Source: Planctomycetota bacterium
Lineage (GTDB): Bacteria; Planctomycetota; Planctomycetia; Pirellulales; UBA1268
DNA length: 64,000 nucleotides
Assembly (NCBI GenBank): GCA_018970785.1
Contig: JAGWVR010000003.1
Coordinates: 28,884-92,883 of the forward strand
Direction of reading: 5' to 3'
Under the pieces are notes generated by a model that saw nothing but the letters and a program-made list of their open reading frames with translations, was not told the DNA's origin and made no database searches. Below are positions 41,082 through 50,427 of this stretch, in pieces (the first letter of the stretch is position 1; every line of letters starts with the position of its first letter). Position numbers and translations under genes: made by a program.

Positions 41082-42515
41082 ATGACCACCTGGCCCGTCC
41101 ACGGCCACATCGACGGCCCGATCGTGATGATCGGCTTCGGTTCGATCGGACGGGGCACGCTCCCGCTCATCGAACGGCATTTCACGTTCGACCGGTCACG
41201 GATGGTGGTCATCGATCCCGACGACCGTGATCGGGCGATCCTCGACCGGCACGGCGTGCGCTTCATCCATCAGGCCGTGACCCGCGACCGCTACCGGCAT
41301 CTCCTCGAGCCGCTGCTCGGCAGTGGCGGTCAGGCGTTCTGCGTCAACCTCTCGGTCGACACCTCGTCGCTCGACATTCTCCGCCTCTGCCGTGAGCTCG
41401 GGGCCCTGTACATCGACACCGTCGTCGAACCCTGGCCCGGGTTCTACTTCGACCGCTCGGCCGACCCCGAATCGCGCACCAACAACGCCCTCCGCGCCAC
41501 CGTCCGCGCCGAGAAGGAGCGTTCCCCGGGGGGCCCGACCGCGGTGTCGTGCTGCGGTGCCAACCCCGGCATGGTGTCGTGGTTCGTGAAGCAGGCCCTG
41601 GTCGACCTCGCGGCCGAATTCGGCCATCGTGGCGGCACGCCGGGGCCCGACGATCGCCCGGGCTGGGGGCGCCTGATGCGCGACCTCGGCGTGAAGGGGA
41701 TCCACATCGCCGAACGCGACACGCAGCGTTCACGGCACCCCAAGCCGCCGGACGTGTTCGTCAACACCTGGAGCGTCGAGGGGTTCCTCTCGGAGGGGAT
41801 GCAGCCGGCCGAACTCGGCTGGGGGACCCACGAGAAGTGGCTGCCCCCCGACGGCCGCCTCGCGACGATCGGCTCGCGGGCCGGCGCCTACCTGCTCCGC
41901 CCCGGGGCCAACACACGGGTCCGGACCTGGTGCCCGTCGCTGGGACCACAGTACGGATTCCTCGTCACCCACAACGAGTCGCTGTCGATCGCCGACTTCT
42001 TCACGCTCCGCGACGGCGACCACGTCGTGTACCGCCCCACCTGCCACTACGCCTACCATCCCGCCGATGCCGCCGTGCTCTCGCTCCACGAACTGTTCGG
42101 CCGTGGCGGCAAGCGCCAGAGCGAAATCCACATCCTCGACGAGCACGAGATCGTCGACGGCATCGACGAGCTCGGCGTCCTGCTCTACGGCCATGCCAAG
42201 AACGCCTACTGGTACGGATCGCGGCTCTCGATCGACGAGACCCGCGACCTTGCCCCCTACCAGAACGCGACCGGCCTCCAGGTGACCTCGGCGGTGCTGG
42301 CGGGCATGGTGTGGGCGCTGGAGAATCCCCGCGCCGGGATTGTCGAGGCCGACGAGATGGACTTCCGCCGCTGTCTCGAGATCCAACGCCCCTACCTCGG
42401 CCCGGTCACCGGGCATTCCACCGACTGGACCCCGCTGACTGACCGCCCGGGGCTGTTCCCCGAAGACATCGACCCGAGTGATCCGTGGCAGTTCCGCAAC
42501 GTCCTCGTGCACTGA
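41082..42515 (+). CDS. hss: homospermidine synthase
   Basis: 477-residue NAD-dependent enzyme forming homospermidine from two putrescines (or putrescine plus spermidine), of the saccharopine-dehydrogenase-like family. Seen: dinucleotide-binding GPIVMIGFGSIGRGTLPL (about residues 13-30), CVNLSVDTSSLDILRLC, LYIDTVVEPWPGFY, SCCGANPGMVSWFVKQALVDL, and WGTHEKWLPPDGR. Length matches bacterial enzymes. The next gene starts 35 bases after the stop on the same strand. Polyamines of this type are common in planctomycetes and proteobacteria. Confidence 0.92.
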   Translation: MTTWPVHGHIDGPIVMIGFGSIGRGTLPLIERHFTFDRSRMVVIDPDDRDRAILDRHGVRFIHQAVTRDRYRHLLEPLLGSGGQAFCVNLSVDTSSLDILRLCRELGALYIDTVVEPWPGFYFDRSADPESRTNNALRATVRAEKERSPGGPTAVSCCGANPGMVSWFVKQALVDLAAEFGHRGGTPGPDDRPGWGRLMRDLGVKGIHIAERDTQRSRHPKPPDVFVNTWSVEGFLSEGMQPAELGWGTHEKWLPPDGRLATIGSRAGAYLLRPGANTRVRTWCPSLGPQYGFLVTHNESLSIADFFTLRDGDHVVYRPTCHYAYHPADAAVLSLHELFGRGGKRQSEIHILDEHEIVDGIDELGVLLYGHAKNAYWYGSRLSIDETRDLAPYQNATGLQVTSAVLAGMVWALENPRAGIVEADEMDFRRCLEIQRPYLGPVTGHSTDWTPLTDRPGLFPEDIDPSDPWQFRNVLVH

Positions 42516-42550
42516 CGCACCGGCGCCGGTGACCTTCCCCCCGGTACGGC

Positions 42551-43501
42551 ATGGCCGTGGCAGACCCTGAGCCGTCCCCCGGCGTGCTCCTCTTCCGCCG
42601 CGACTACCACGGCCCCTCCGGCGGGCATCTCAAGGTCTGGCACTATTACCTCCACGCCCGGGAGTCGCGGCGGTTCACGCCGCGGTTGTTCGTCACGCCG
42701 GAAAGCCGCGTCGACGACGCCTGCCCGTGGCGCGGTGTCACGACGCTCGCCGACTGGCGCCCCGGGGAGGCGGCGGCGCTGTTCGTCGCCGGACTCGACT
42801 GGGAGGCGGTTCCCGACGATCCCGGCCGGCCGGTGATCAACCTCGTGCAGGGCGTGCGCCATGCCGACCCGGCCGATCCACGCTACCCCCACCTCGCCCG
42901 GCCGGCGGCGCGGATCTGCGTCAGTGCCGAGGTCGCCCGGGCGATCACCGCGACGGGGATCGTCAACGGACCCGTCCACGTGATTCCCGCGGCCCTCGAC
43001 GCAGCCGACCTACCACCGCCGGCGAAAGCGCGCGACATCCCGCTGCTCGTCGCCGGTGCCAAGCGCCCCGAGATGGCGACGGACGTCGCCGGCCGGCTCC
43101 GCGACCGGGGGCTCGCGGTCACCTGCCTGACGACGGCGCTGCCGCGCCGGGTGTTTCTCGACCACCTCGCCCGGGCCGAAGTCGCGGTCCTCCTCCCACT
43201 CGAGACCGAGGGTTTCTTCCTCCCAGTACTCGAGGCGCTGGCGCTGGGGGCGCTGGTCGTCTGCCCCGATTGCATCGGCAACCGCGCCATCTGCCGCGAC
43301 CGGGTGACGGCGCTGGTGCCGGCGTTCCACGCCGCCGCGATCGCCGAGGCGGCCCGGGAGGCGCTCGCCCTCCCCGCCGCGCCCCGCCGGGCGCTGCGGA
43401 CGGCGGCGGCGGCGGTCGTGGCCTGCCACGGCCTCGCCGAGGAGCGACGGGCGTTCCTCGCACTTCTCGACCACCTGCCGCCGACCGGAGGACCACCGTG
43501 A
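42551..43501 (+). CDS. glycosyltransferase, GT4-like
   Basis: 316 residues. The first half carries [24 protein letters not shown] and [13 protein letters not shown]; the second half is GT-B-like with [37 protein letters not shown] and the donor-binding [31 protein letters not shown] (E-x7-E type). Start and length are shorter than typical GT4 enzymes. Stop overlaps the GTG of the fructose-bisphosphatase gene (GTGA at 43498), so translation is coupled. Substrates unknown. Confidence 0.8.
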   Translation: MAVADPEPSPGVLLFRRDYHGPSGGHLKVWHYYLHARESRRFTPRLFVTPESRVDDACPWRGVTTLADWRPGEAAALFVAGLDWEAVPDDPGRPVINLVQGVRHADPADPRYPHLARPAARICVSAEVARAITATGIVNGPVHVIPAALDAADLPPPAKARDIPLLVAGAKRPEMATDVAGRLRDRGLAVTCLTTALPRRVFLDHLARAEVAVLLPLETEGFFLPVLEALALGALVVCPDCIGNRAICRDRVTALVPAFHAAAIAEAAREALALPAAPRRALRTAAAAVVACHGLAEERRAFLALLDHLPPTGGPP

Positions 43502-45465
43502 CCGCCAGCCCCGCCCCCGCGGATCGCGACCCCGGCGCCGTCACGGCCGTGCCACAGCGCCGGGCGCTGTACCGCGAGCTGTCACGCCTCTATCCCGATG
43601 CGGCCAGCGTGCTGGCGGAGATCGCCACGCTGCAGGCGACGCTCACGCTCCCCAAGTCGCCGATCCATGTGATCAGCGACGTCCACGGTGAGCACAGGAA
43701 GCTCAAGCACGTCGTCAACAACGCCTCGGGCAGCCTGCGGGTCCTCGTCGAGCGGACGTTCGGCGACCGGCTCGACGCCGCCGAGCGCGACCGGCTGCTG
43801 AGCCTGATCTACTACCCCCGCGAGACGGTCACGGCGCTCGAGCGCCAGCCCGGCGGCATGCCCTCCGGCCTCCTCCCGGCGACGATCCTCCGCGGCTTCA
43901 CGCTCCTCCACGTCCTCGCCCGGGAGCGGACCCGCGAGGCGGTCGAGCGCGTCGTGCCGCCGCACGCGCGCGGGCTGTTCGCCGAGGTGCTCGCGGCGGC
44001 ATCCGCCGACCGGGGCGGGGAGCAGCACGAGGCGATCGTCGGGGAGTACGTGGCGCGCGGCGCGGGCCTCGAGCTGTTGCGGATGACGGCGCGGCTGATC
44101 CGCAACCTGCTCGTCGCCGAGCTGATCGTCGCCGGCGACCTCGGCGATCGGGGCCCGCGGATCGACCGTGTCATCGACCATCTCGAGAGGCAACCCCGGG
44201 TGACGATCACCTGGGGCAACCACGACGCCTCGTGGATGGCAGCCTGTCTCGGCCACGAGGCGTCGATCGCCACGATCCTGCGGATCTCGCTGCGCTACCG
44301 CCGGCTGTCGCAGCTCGAGGAGGGCTACGGGATCACCCTCCAGCCGCTCGAGCGGCTCGTGCGCCGCTGCTACGCCGACGATCCCGCCGAGCGCTTCGCC
44401 TGCAAGGGGGAGGGACTCCGCGATCCGCTCCTCATGGCCCGGATGCAGAAGGCCGCCGCGATCCTCCAGTTCAAGCTCGAGGGCCAGCTCGTCGGCCGCC
44501 ATCCCGAGTGGGGACTCGGCCACCGCGCCCTGCTGACGGCCATCGACCCACGCCGTGGCACCGTGGCGCTCGACGGCCACGACCACCCCCTCCTCGACAC
44601 GTTCTTCCCGACGGTCGATTGGTCCGACCCGAACCGCCTCTCGACCGACGAGGAGGCGTGCCTCGCCCGGCTCCGGGAGTCGTTCCTCGCCAGCCCGACG
44701 TTGTGGCGGCAGATGCGCTTCGTCGCCGACCGCGGCCACGCCGTCCTCCGCCGCGACGAGGTGCTGATCTTCCACGGATGCGTCCCCGTCGACGACCGGG
44801 GGGAGTGGCTCGGCCTGGTCGTCGACGGCGTGGAGCGCCGGGGCCGCTACCTGTTCGACGCACTCGAGCGCGTCGTCCACCGCGCCTTCCGCGGGGCGGC
44901 CGGCGACGACCTTGACACGCTGTGGTATCTGTGGGGCGGGCCGCTGTCGCCCTGGTTCGGCAAGGACCGGATGGCGACGTTCGAGTCGTTCTTCGTCGCC
45001 GATCCGGCGACGCACGTGGAGACGAAGAACCCCTACTTCCGCCTCATCAACGAGCGCTGGTTCTGCCGCAAGGTGCTCGCCGAATTCGGTGTCGATTCCC
45101 CCGCCGGCTTGATCGTCAACGGCCACGTCCCGGTCCGCGTCGAGAAGGGGGAGTCGCCGCTCAAGGCCAGTGGCGACGCGGTGACGATCGACGGCGCCTT
45201 CTCCGAGGCCTACGGCGACCGCGGCTACACCCTGATCCTCGAAGCGACGCGGACGGCCCTGGCGCTCCATCACCACTTCGAGTCGGTCGACGCGGCGATC
45301 GCGTCGGGCGCCGACATCGTGCCCACGATCACCGACCTGCGCGTCGAGGACGTGCCGCGCCGGATCGGCGACACCGAGGAGGGGGACGAGATCCGCGAGC
45401 GGATCGCCGTCCTCGGGGAGCTGCTCGCCGCGTACCGCGCCCGGATCGTCGACGAGCGCGGGTGA
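43498..45465 (+). CDS. fbp: class III fructose-1,6-bisphosphatase
   Basis: 655-residue metallophosphatase-fold FBPase of the type first known from Bacillus (PF06874). It hydrolyses fructose-1,6-bisphosphate in gluconeogenesis. GTG start with CCGGAGG just upstream. Motifs: [93 protein letters not shown] and [33 protein letters not shown]. These include the metal-binding D/H/N residues. It is unrelated to class I and II enzymes. Coupled to a glycosyltransferase gene, suggesting a carbohydrate-storage or sugar-phosphate context (inference). Confidence 0.93.
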   Translation: MTASPAPADRDPGAVTAVPQRRALYRELSRLYPDAASVLAEIATLQATLTLPKSPIHVISDVHGEHRKLKHVVNNASGSLRVLVERTFGDRLDAAERDRLLSLIYYPRETVTALERQPGGMPSGLLPATILRGFTLLHVLARERTREAVERVVPPHARGLFAEVLAAASADRGGEQHEAIVGEYVARGAGLELLRMTARLIRNLLVAELIVAGDLGDRGPRIDRVIDHLERQPRVTITWGNHDASWMAACLGHEASIATILRISLRYRRLSQLEEGYGITLQPLERLVRRCYADDPAERFACKGEGLRDPLLMARMQKAAAILQFKLEGQLVGRHPEWGLGHRALLTAIDPRRGTVALDGHDHPLLDTFFPTVDWSDPNRLSTDEEACLARLRESFLASPTLWRQMRFVADRGHAVLRRDEVLIFHGCVPVDDRGEWLGLVVDGVERRGRYLFDALERVVHRAFRGAAGDDLDTLWYLWGGPLSPWFGKDRMATFESFFVADPATHVETKNPYFRLINERWFCRKVLAEFGVDSPAGLIVNGHVPVRVEKGESPLKASGDAVTIDGAFSEAYGDRGYTLILEATRTALALHHHFESVDAAIASGADIVPTITDLRVEDVPRRIGDTEEGDEIRERIAVLGELLAAYRARIVDERG

Positions 45466-45503
45466 TCGGCAGGCGTCAGCGGCCGTCGCCGTCGCGCTCG
45501 TCG
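45450..45503. terminator. 11-bp perfect inverted repeat at the fbp/cytochrome junction
   Basis: CGACGAGCGCG (45450-45460) and CGCGCTCGTCG (45493-45503) enclose both stop codons with a 32-base loop. The two arms encode the same Asp-Glu-Arg tripeptide near the C-terminus of each convergent gene. Confidence 0.42.
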
Positions 45504-45919
45504 CGGACGTAACGGTGGCACTGGATGCACTTGAGCGTGACCTCCATCCAGGCCAGCGCCGCGGCGTCGAGGTTCTTCTGCCGGGCCGCCGTCCGCAGCG
45601 ACTCGCAGCTGCGGCGGAACTCGCTGCTCTGGCGGGCGTATTCGGGAGTCTGCAGCACCTGCCAACTCGACGCCTGGCTGGCGAGCGCGAGGTTGTTGGC
45701 CCCGCGGGCGATGAGCTCGTAATCGGCCAGCGCCAACCCCTCGAAGACCAGCTGCGAGTGTTCGAGCTTGGCGCGCATGAACACCGCCACCTCGTCGGGC
45801 CGGGGCGGATCCTGGGCGCGGAGAGCGGCCCATCCTGCCGTGACCGCGCCGGCGGCGAACAGGACGGGGAGCAACTGGCGACGCGGCCGTCCCGGCCCGG
45901 TAGGTGGGGAGCACGGCAT
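45476..45919 (-). CDS. small monoheme cytochrome c-like protein
   Basis: 147 residues; ATG at 45919 chosen for GGAG 7 bases upstream. A signal/anchor (RQLLPVLFAAGAVTAGWAALRAQ, about 15-37) is followed by a helical domain (VAVFMRAKLEHSQLVFEGLALADYELIARGANNL) and, near the C-terminus, one heme site CIQCH (LKCIQCHRYVRD). The four-helix layout with C-terminal CxxCH is like a cytochrome c' or c-556, with a Met in the first helix (FMRAKL) as possible sixth ligand, which is inference. Partner proteins unknown. Confidence 0.8.
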   Translation of the reverse strand: MPCSPPTGPGRPRRQLLPVLFAAGAVTAGWAALRAQDPPRPDEVAVFMRAKLEHSQLVFEGLALADYELIARGANNLALASQASSWQVLQTPEYARQSSEFRRSCESLRTAARQKNLDAAALAWMEVTLKCIQCHRYVRDERDGDGR

Positions 45920-46055
45920 GGCGGTTTCTCCGTGGATGGGGAGTGACTCGGCGACGCCGTTGTTATCCCTGGGTGTCCGGGCCGTGATCAACCGGCCGAT
46001 CCGACGCCGTCGCCGGCGACGCCCCCCGCCTGCGGGCGACCCCGGCCGTGCGACT

Positions 46056-46064
46056 GGTATGATT
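46056..46064 (+). promoter_or_regulatory. extended -10 promoter candidate
   Basis: TGG followed by TATGAT (46059-46064), an extended -10 element, 30 bases before the methyltransferase ATG. No -35 is recognisable, which extended -10 promoters tolerate. Confidence 0.5.
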
Positions 46065-46093
46065 CGGCGTCCGCGCCGCCCCGGGATCCCGCG

Positions 46094-47641
46094 ATGTCAT
46101 CAGCCGCCGGCTACATCACCGACGTCAGCTACCTCCCCGGGTTCTACCCCCACCTGGCGCCGGTGGTTCTCCGCTACGTCGCCGCGCTCAACCGGCTCAC
46201 CCCGCCGCCGGCAACCGGCTTTCGCTACCTCGAACTGGGCTGCGGACTGGGGCGGACGCTGACCACGCTGGCCGCGGCGGAACCGCAGGGCGAATTCATC
46301 GGCGTCGACGTCAACCAGCAGCACACCGCCGTCGCCGAGCGCGACATCGCCGCGGGGGGGCTGACCAACGCCCGCGTGGTGACCGCCGATTTCGGCGCCC
46401 TGCCGGACGATCTGGGGAGCTTCTCGTTCATCACCCTCCACGGCGTCTACAGCTGGGTGTCGGACGACGTCCGCGCGCGGATCCACGGCCTCCTCGAGCG
46501 CCACCTGGCGCCGGGGGGGCTGGTGCTGGTGAGCTACAACGCCATGCCCGGCTGGGCCCACCTCCAGCCGATCCGCGGGATCCTCCGCCAGTACGCCGCC
46601 CTGCGCCAGGGGGACAGCCTCCAGCGGATCCGCGACGCGATCGCCTACCTGGTCTTCATCCGCGACAAGCAGGCGCGCTATTTCGTCGACAACCCCCGGG
46701 CCGCGGCCTACGTCGACGCGATCCGTTCGCTCGACGCCCGGTACCTCGCCCACGAGTACCTCAACGACCACTGGACGAGCTTCTATTTCGCCGATGTCGC
46801 CGCCACGATGCGGCGCTCGGGTCTCGACTACGTCGGCAGCCTGCCGGTCCACACCAACTTCTGGGACCTGTGCGTGCTGCCGGAGTTCCAGGAATTGTTC
46901 CGCACCTCGTCCGACCGGCTCGTCGCCGAGGCCCACAAGGACTTCTGCGCCAACACCGCCTTCCGGTTCGACGTCTACGGCCGACGGCCGGCCCCGCTTC
47001 CCACCGTCGAGGACCGGCTCGCTGCCGCCGACGACCTCTGCTACGGCCTGTCCCGGCCCGACGTGTCGCTGCCCCATGTCGGCAACCTCGGCATCGTCAC
47101 GTCGACCACGCAGGGTCCGCTCTACGAGTCGTTGGTCGCCTTCCTCCGCGGGGGCAGCCGCCGGCTGTCGGCGATCGTCGCCGCGGAGCCGTTCGCGGCG
47201 CTGGACCGCGTGGCGGTCACCCGCGCCGTCGACGTCGGCGTGGCGACGGGGCTGTTCGAAGTGACCAATCATCCCCTCCCGGTGACTGTTCCCGCGCCGG
47301 ATGGGGGAGTCCGCGTCGTTCACCCCTTCAACCGGACGATGCTCGCCTCCGACATCCTCTCCGGCCGCCCCGTGGCCCTGGCCAGCGAACTGACCGGCAG
47401 CGGCACGCTGCTGGCGGATCTCGACGCGGCGATCGTCCATGAACTGGTCTCCGGCGACCGCGCGGGGGCCGTGGAGCGCGTCGATGCGAGGCTCGCGGCG
47501 GTCGGCCGGGGGATCGAGCGCGACAAGAAGCCGGTGACCGACCCCGCCGAGCGGCGCGCGCTGCTCGCCGAGGCGGTGGCCGCCGTCGAGCAGCGGATCG
47601 TTCCGAACCTCCTGCGCGGCGGCATCCTCGTGCCACGCTAG
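46094..47641 (+). CDS. SAM-dependent methyltransferase with C-terminal regulatory domain
   Basis: 515 residues. N-terminal class I methyltransferase with motif I YLELGCGLGRTL (about residues 43-54), acidic FIGVDVNQQH, and SFITLHGVYSWV then LAPGGLVLVSYNAMPG; this last pattern and the following region (HLQPIRGILRQY to about residue 330) are typical of proteins annotated as methyltransferase regulatory domain (PF10119). The C-terminal 180 residues form a helical/winged segment. Substrate unknown. Single promoter candidate just upstream; followed by an unrelated secreted isomerase-like gene after 44 bases. Confidence 0.85.
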   Translation: MSSAAGYITDVSYLPGFYPHLAPVVLRYVAALNRLTPPPATGFRYLELGCGLGRTLTTLAAAEPQGEFIGVDVNQQHTAVAERDIAAGGLTNARVVTADFGALPDDLGSFSFITLHGVYSWVSDDVRARIHGLLERHLAPGGLVLVSYNAMPGWAHLQPIRGILRQYAALRQGDSLQRIRDAIAYLVFIRDKQARYFVDNPRAAAYVDAIRSLDARYLAHEYLNDHWTSFYFADVAATMRRSGLDYVGSLPVHTNFWDLCVLPEFQELFRTSSDRLVAEAHKDFCANTAFRFDVYGRRPAPLPTVEDRLAAADDLCYGLSRPDVSLPHVGNLGIVTSTTQGPLYESLVAFLRGGSRRLSAIVAAEPFAALDRVAVTRAVDVGVATGLFEVTNHPLPVTVPAPDGGVRVVHPFNRTMLASDILSGRPVALASELTGSGTLLADLDAAIVHELVSGDRAGAVERVDARLAAVGRGIERDKKPVTDPAERRALLAEAVAAVEQRIVPNLLRGGILVPR

Positions 47642-47685
47642 CCGGGCTGCTGCCGGATCCCCGCCTCCCCGGTACGGAAACCGCC

Positions 47686-48816
47686 ATGCCCACGCCTCCT
47701 TCCCCGCGGTGTTCCCGCCCTGGCCCGGGACGGCTGTCGCGACGCGCGCTGGGGCGGACCATCGTCCCGGCCGGCCTCGCGGCCCTGTGCAGTGCCACCG
47801 GCGGTGCGGCCGCGCCGCGCCGGGGGATCCCGCTGGGGTTCGACAACTTCGCGGTCCGCGGCCTGGGATGGAACGCGCGGCAGCTGGTCGATCACGCCGA
47901 GTCACTGCGCTGCGACGCGCTGTTCATCACCGATTTCGGCCCGCTCGAGGGGCGCTTCGACGACGCATCGCTCGCCGACCTGCGGGCCTACGCCGCCGAC
48001 CGGGGCGTGGCCCTGGAACTGGGGAGCTGGAGCATCTGCCCGACATCGACGACCTTCAAAGCCGACTGGGGCAGCGCCGAGGAACACCTCGCGCTGGGAA
48101 TCCGCGTCGCCCGGGCGTTGGGCTCACCCGCCTTCCGCGTGATCCTCGGCAACGGCGCCGACCGGCTCACCCCCGGCGGCATCGAGGCCCGGATCGCCGA
48201 CACGGTCGCGGTGCTCCGCTCGCAGCGCTCGCGGGCGATCGATGCCGGCGTGCGGATCGCCGTCGAGAACCACGCCGGCGACCTGCAGGCGCGTGAGCTC
48301 AAGGCCCTCGTCGAAGAAGCCGGCCCGGACTACGTCGGCGTCAACTTCGACTCCGGCAACGCCTGCTGGACCCTCGAGGATCCCGTCCGCGCTCTCGAGA
48401 CGCTCGCTCCCTACGTGGCGACGACGAGCCTCCGCGACACGATGCTCTGGTCGGACGACGACGGTGTCGTCGCCCAGTGGACCGCGATGGGGGAGGGGTG
48501 CGTCGACCTGCCGGCATTCTTCGACCTGTTCGCGACCGCCTGCCGCGGGGTGCGCGTGCAGATCGAGACGATCTCCGGGTTTCCCCGCCGGCTGCCGCTC
48601 TACACGGCGGACTTCTGGCGGGCCTACCCCGCGGCACGGGCCGCCGACCTGGCGGCGTTCCTCGCGCTGGCCCGCCGCGGCCGGCCGCTCGAACCGTTCA
48701 AGCCGCCCGAGGGGGAGGCCCGGCGCCCGGCCGAGCAGGACTACCAACTCGCCGAACTCGCCCGGAGCATCGCCCACTGCCGCGACGTGCTCGGCCTGGG
48801 GGTCCGGACGGCGTGA
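47686..48816 (+). CDS. exported sugar phosphate isomerase/epimerase-like TIM-barrel protein
   Basis: 376 residues. N-terminal RLSRRALGRTIVPAGLAALCSA looks like a Tat-type signal with a twin arginine. The rest is an AP-endonuclease-2/xylose-isomerase-like barrel: GIPLGFDNFAVRGLGWN, FRVILGNG, IRIAVENHAGDLQARELKALVEEAGPDYVGVNFDSGNACW, RVQIETISG. The E, D, D/H and E metal ligands of the fold are plausible. Substrate unknown; this family is greatly expanded in planctomycetes. The stop overlaps the next start (GTGA at 48813). Confidence 0.85.
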   Translation: MPTPPSPRCSRPGPGRLSRRALGRTIVPAGLAALCSATGGAAAPRRGIPLGFDNFAVRGLGWNARQLVDHAESLRCDALFITDFGPLEGRFDDASLADLRAYAADRGVALELGSWSICPTSTTFKADWGSAEEHLALGIRVARALGSPAFRVILGNGADRLTPGGIEARIADTVAVLRSQRSRAIDAGVRIAVENHAGDLQARELKALVEEAGPDYVGVNFDSGNACWTLEDPVRALETLAPYVATTSLRDTMLWSDDDGVVAQWTAMGEGCVDLPAFFDLFATACRGVRVQIETISGFPRRLPLYTADFWRAYPAARAADLAAFLALARRGRPLEPFKPPEGEARRPAEQDYQLAELARSIAHCRDVLGLGVRTA

Positions 48817-49625
48817 GCACACGACTCCGGTGTTTCGTGGCAACGCTGCTCCTGCTCGCGCTCCTGCCGCGCGCCGGGGGCGACGAGCCGCTGCGGATCG
48901 CCCTGGCAGACGAGACGGAGTGGGGAGGTGCGGTGCCCGAGGACGTCCGCCGCGTCCTCGGCTCCGCGGCGCGGGCCCTGCTCGACCATGTCCCCGAGTC
49001 CGGCCTGCCCCCGCTCGAAGTCCGCGCCAGCGGCGGACCGATCGTCCTCCACGAGCGTGGCGACGGGGGACTGGTGCGGATCCGGCTCAACACCGGCGGC
49101 AACCTCTGGTCGCAGTACGCCTACCAGTTTGCCCACGAACTGTGCCACGTCGTCTGCCGCTACGACCGCGACCCGACGGGCAACCAGTGGTTCGAGGAGT
49201 CGCTGTGCGAGCTGGCGAGCCTGTTCGTCCTCCGGCGGATGGCCGAGCGCTGGGCCACCGAGCCCCCCTATCCCAACTGGCGCGACTACGCCCCGCACCT
49301 CGCCGCCTACGCCGCCGCCCGGATCGACGGAGCACGGCTCCCCGAGGGAACGACGCTGGCCGACTGGTACCGTGCCAACCGCTCCGCGCTCGCCACCGTG
49401 GCGACCGACCGCCAGCGCAACACTGTCGTCGCCGCGGCCCTGCTGCCGCTGTTCGAGGCGGAGCCGGCCCACTGGGCGGCCGTGCCGTACCTCAACGAGG
49501 CGATGCCCACGGCCCCGCAGCCGTTCCGCGAGTACCTCGCCGACTGGCGGCGCCGGCTGCCGCCGGAACGACGGCCGACCGTGGCGGCGATCGCGGCGGC
49601 CTTCGGCGAGACGGCCCCGGAATGA
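48813..49625 (+). CDS. secreted protein with HExxH motif, possible zinc metallopeptidase
   Basis: 270 residues from the GTG at 48813, overlapping the previous stop. A short signal peptide (RCFVATLLLLALLPRAGG, residues 5-22). A central YAYQFAHELCHVVCRY carries HELCH (HExxH), followed about 20 residues later by WFEESLCELASLFVL, a second acidic helix that could supply the third zinc ligand as in gluzincins. Total length is short for a peptidase. No other motif. Coupled to the isomerase-like gene, so the two probably act in the periplasm together. Confidence 0.75.
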   Translation: MSTRLRCFVATLLLLALLPRAGGDEPLRIALADETEWGGAVPEDVRRVLGSAARALLDHVPESGLPPLEVRASGGPIVLHERGDGGLVRIRLNTGGNLWSQYAYQFAHELCHVVCRYDRDPTGNQWFEESLCELASLFVLRRMAERWATEPPYPNWRDYAPHLAAYAAARIDGARLPEGTTLADWYRANRSALATVATDRQRNTVVAAALLPLFEAEPAHWAAVPYLNEAMPTAPQPFREYLADWRRRLPPERRPTVAAIAAAFGETAPE

Positions 49626-49725
49626 CGGACCACGGGCCCCACCGGCCGCCGCGACACCGCCGACACCCGCTGCCGTTCCGTCGACCGCTCCGATCCCCCC
49701 GCGTCCCCACCCGGAACCGACGCCG

Positions 49726-50409
49726 ATGACCACGCTCACGCGCCAGCAGGTGCGCGATTTCGACCGCCGCGCGATCGAGGACTACGGCGTGAGCGGAATC
49801 GTGCTCATGGAAAACGCCGGCCGTGCCGCCGCGGCAGTCGCGCACGACGAGTTCGGTGCCGGACCGGTGGCGGTCGTCTGCGGGCCGGGCAACAACGGAG
49901 GCGACGGCATGGTGATCGCCCGGCACCTCGAGAATCTCGGCCACGAGGTCCGCGTGCTGTCGGCGGCCCCGGCCGACCGATTCACGAGTGCAGCCGCCGA
50001 CAACCTCGCGATCGTGCGGCGCTGCGGCATGCCGCTCCATTTCCTCCCGGCCGCCACCCCCGAGGCGTGGCGGCTGGCTCTCGAGGGGGCGGTGTGGATC
50101 GTCGACGCGTTGCTCGGCACCGGTGCCGAGGGAGCGCCGCACGGGGCGATCGCCACGGCGATCGAGGCGATCAACGCCGCCAGCCGGCGCGCGAGCACGG
50201 CGGTGTTCGCCGTCGACGTCCCGTCCGGCCTCGACGCCGACACGGGCGAACCGGCCGGCGTCTGCGTCGCCGCCCACGCCACCGGGACGTTCGTCGCCGC
50301 CAAGCCGGGCCTCGTGCTCCCCGCCGCCGAGCGTTGGACTGGCTCGGTCCACGTCCTCGACATCGGCGCGCCGTTGGCGCTCCGGCGCGAGTTCGGCCTC
50401 GTCCCCTGA
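49726..50409 (+). CDS. nnrE: NAD(P)H-hydrate epimerase
   Basis: 227-residue YjeF N-terminal domain protein that interconverts R and S forms of NADHX/NADPHX for metabolite repair. Seen: LTRQQVRDFDRRAIEDYGVSGIVLMENAGRAAA, VVCGPGNNGGDGMVIARHL (about residues 47-65), WIVDALLGTGAEG, and FAVDVPSGLDADTGEP. The kinase-like dehydratase domain (NnrD), often fused, is absent. A 100-base gap separates it from the secreted HExxH gene. Confidence 0.93.
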   Translation: MTTLTRQQVRDFDRRAIEDYGVSGIVLMENAGRAAAAVAHDEFGAGPVAVVCGPGNNGGDGMVIARHLENLGHEVRVLSAAPADRFTSAAADNLAIVRRCGMPLHFLPAATPEAWRLALEGAVWIVDALLGTGAEGAPHGAIATAIEAINAASRRASTAVFAVDVPSGLDADTGEPAGVCVAAHATGTFVAAKPGLVLPAAERWTGSVHVLDIGAPLALRREFGLVP

Positions 50410-50427
50410 CCGGCCCCGCTGCCGGTC
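50408..50427. terminator. 7-bp perfect inverted repeat at the nnrE/oligopeptidase junction
   Basis: GACCGGC (50408-50414), loop CCCGCT, GCCGGTC (50421-50427). It overlaps both stop codons of the convergent pair. No T-tract. Confidence 0.5.

Noticed and set aside
46100..47905. 601-codon minus-strand ORF antisense to the methyltransferase gene
   Set aside because: Shadow frame; the methyltransferase motifs on the plus strand are clear.
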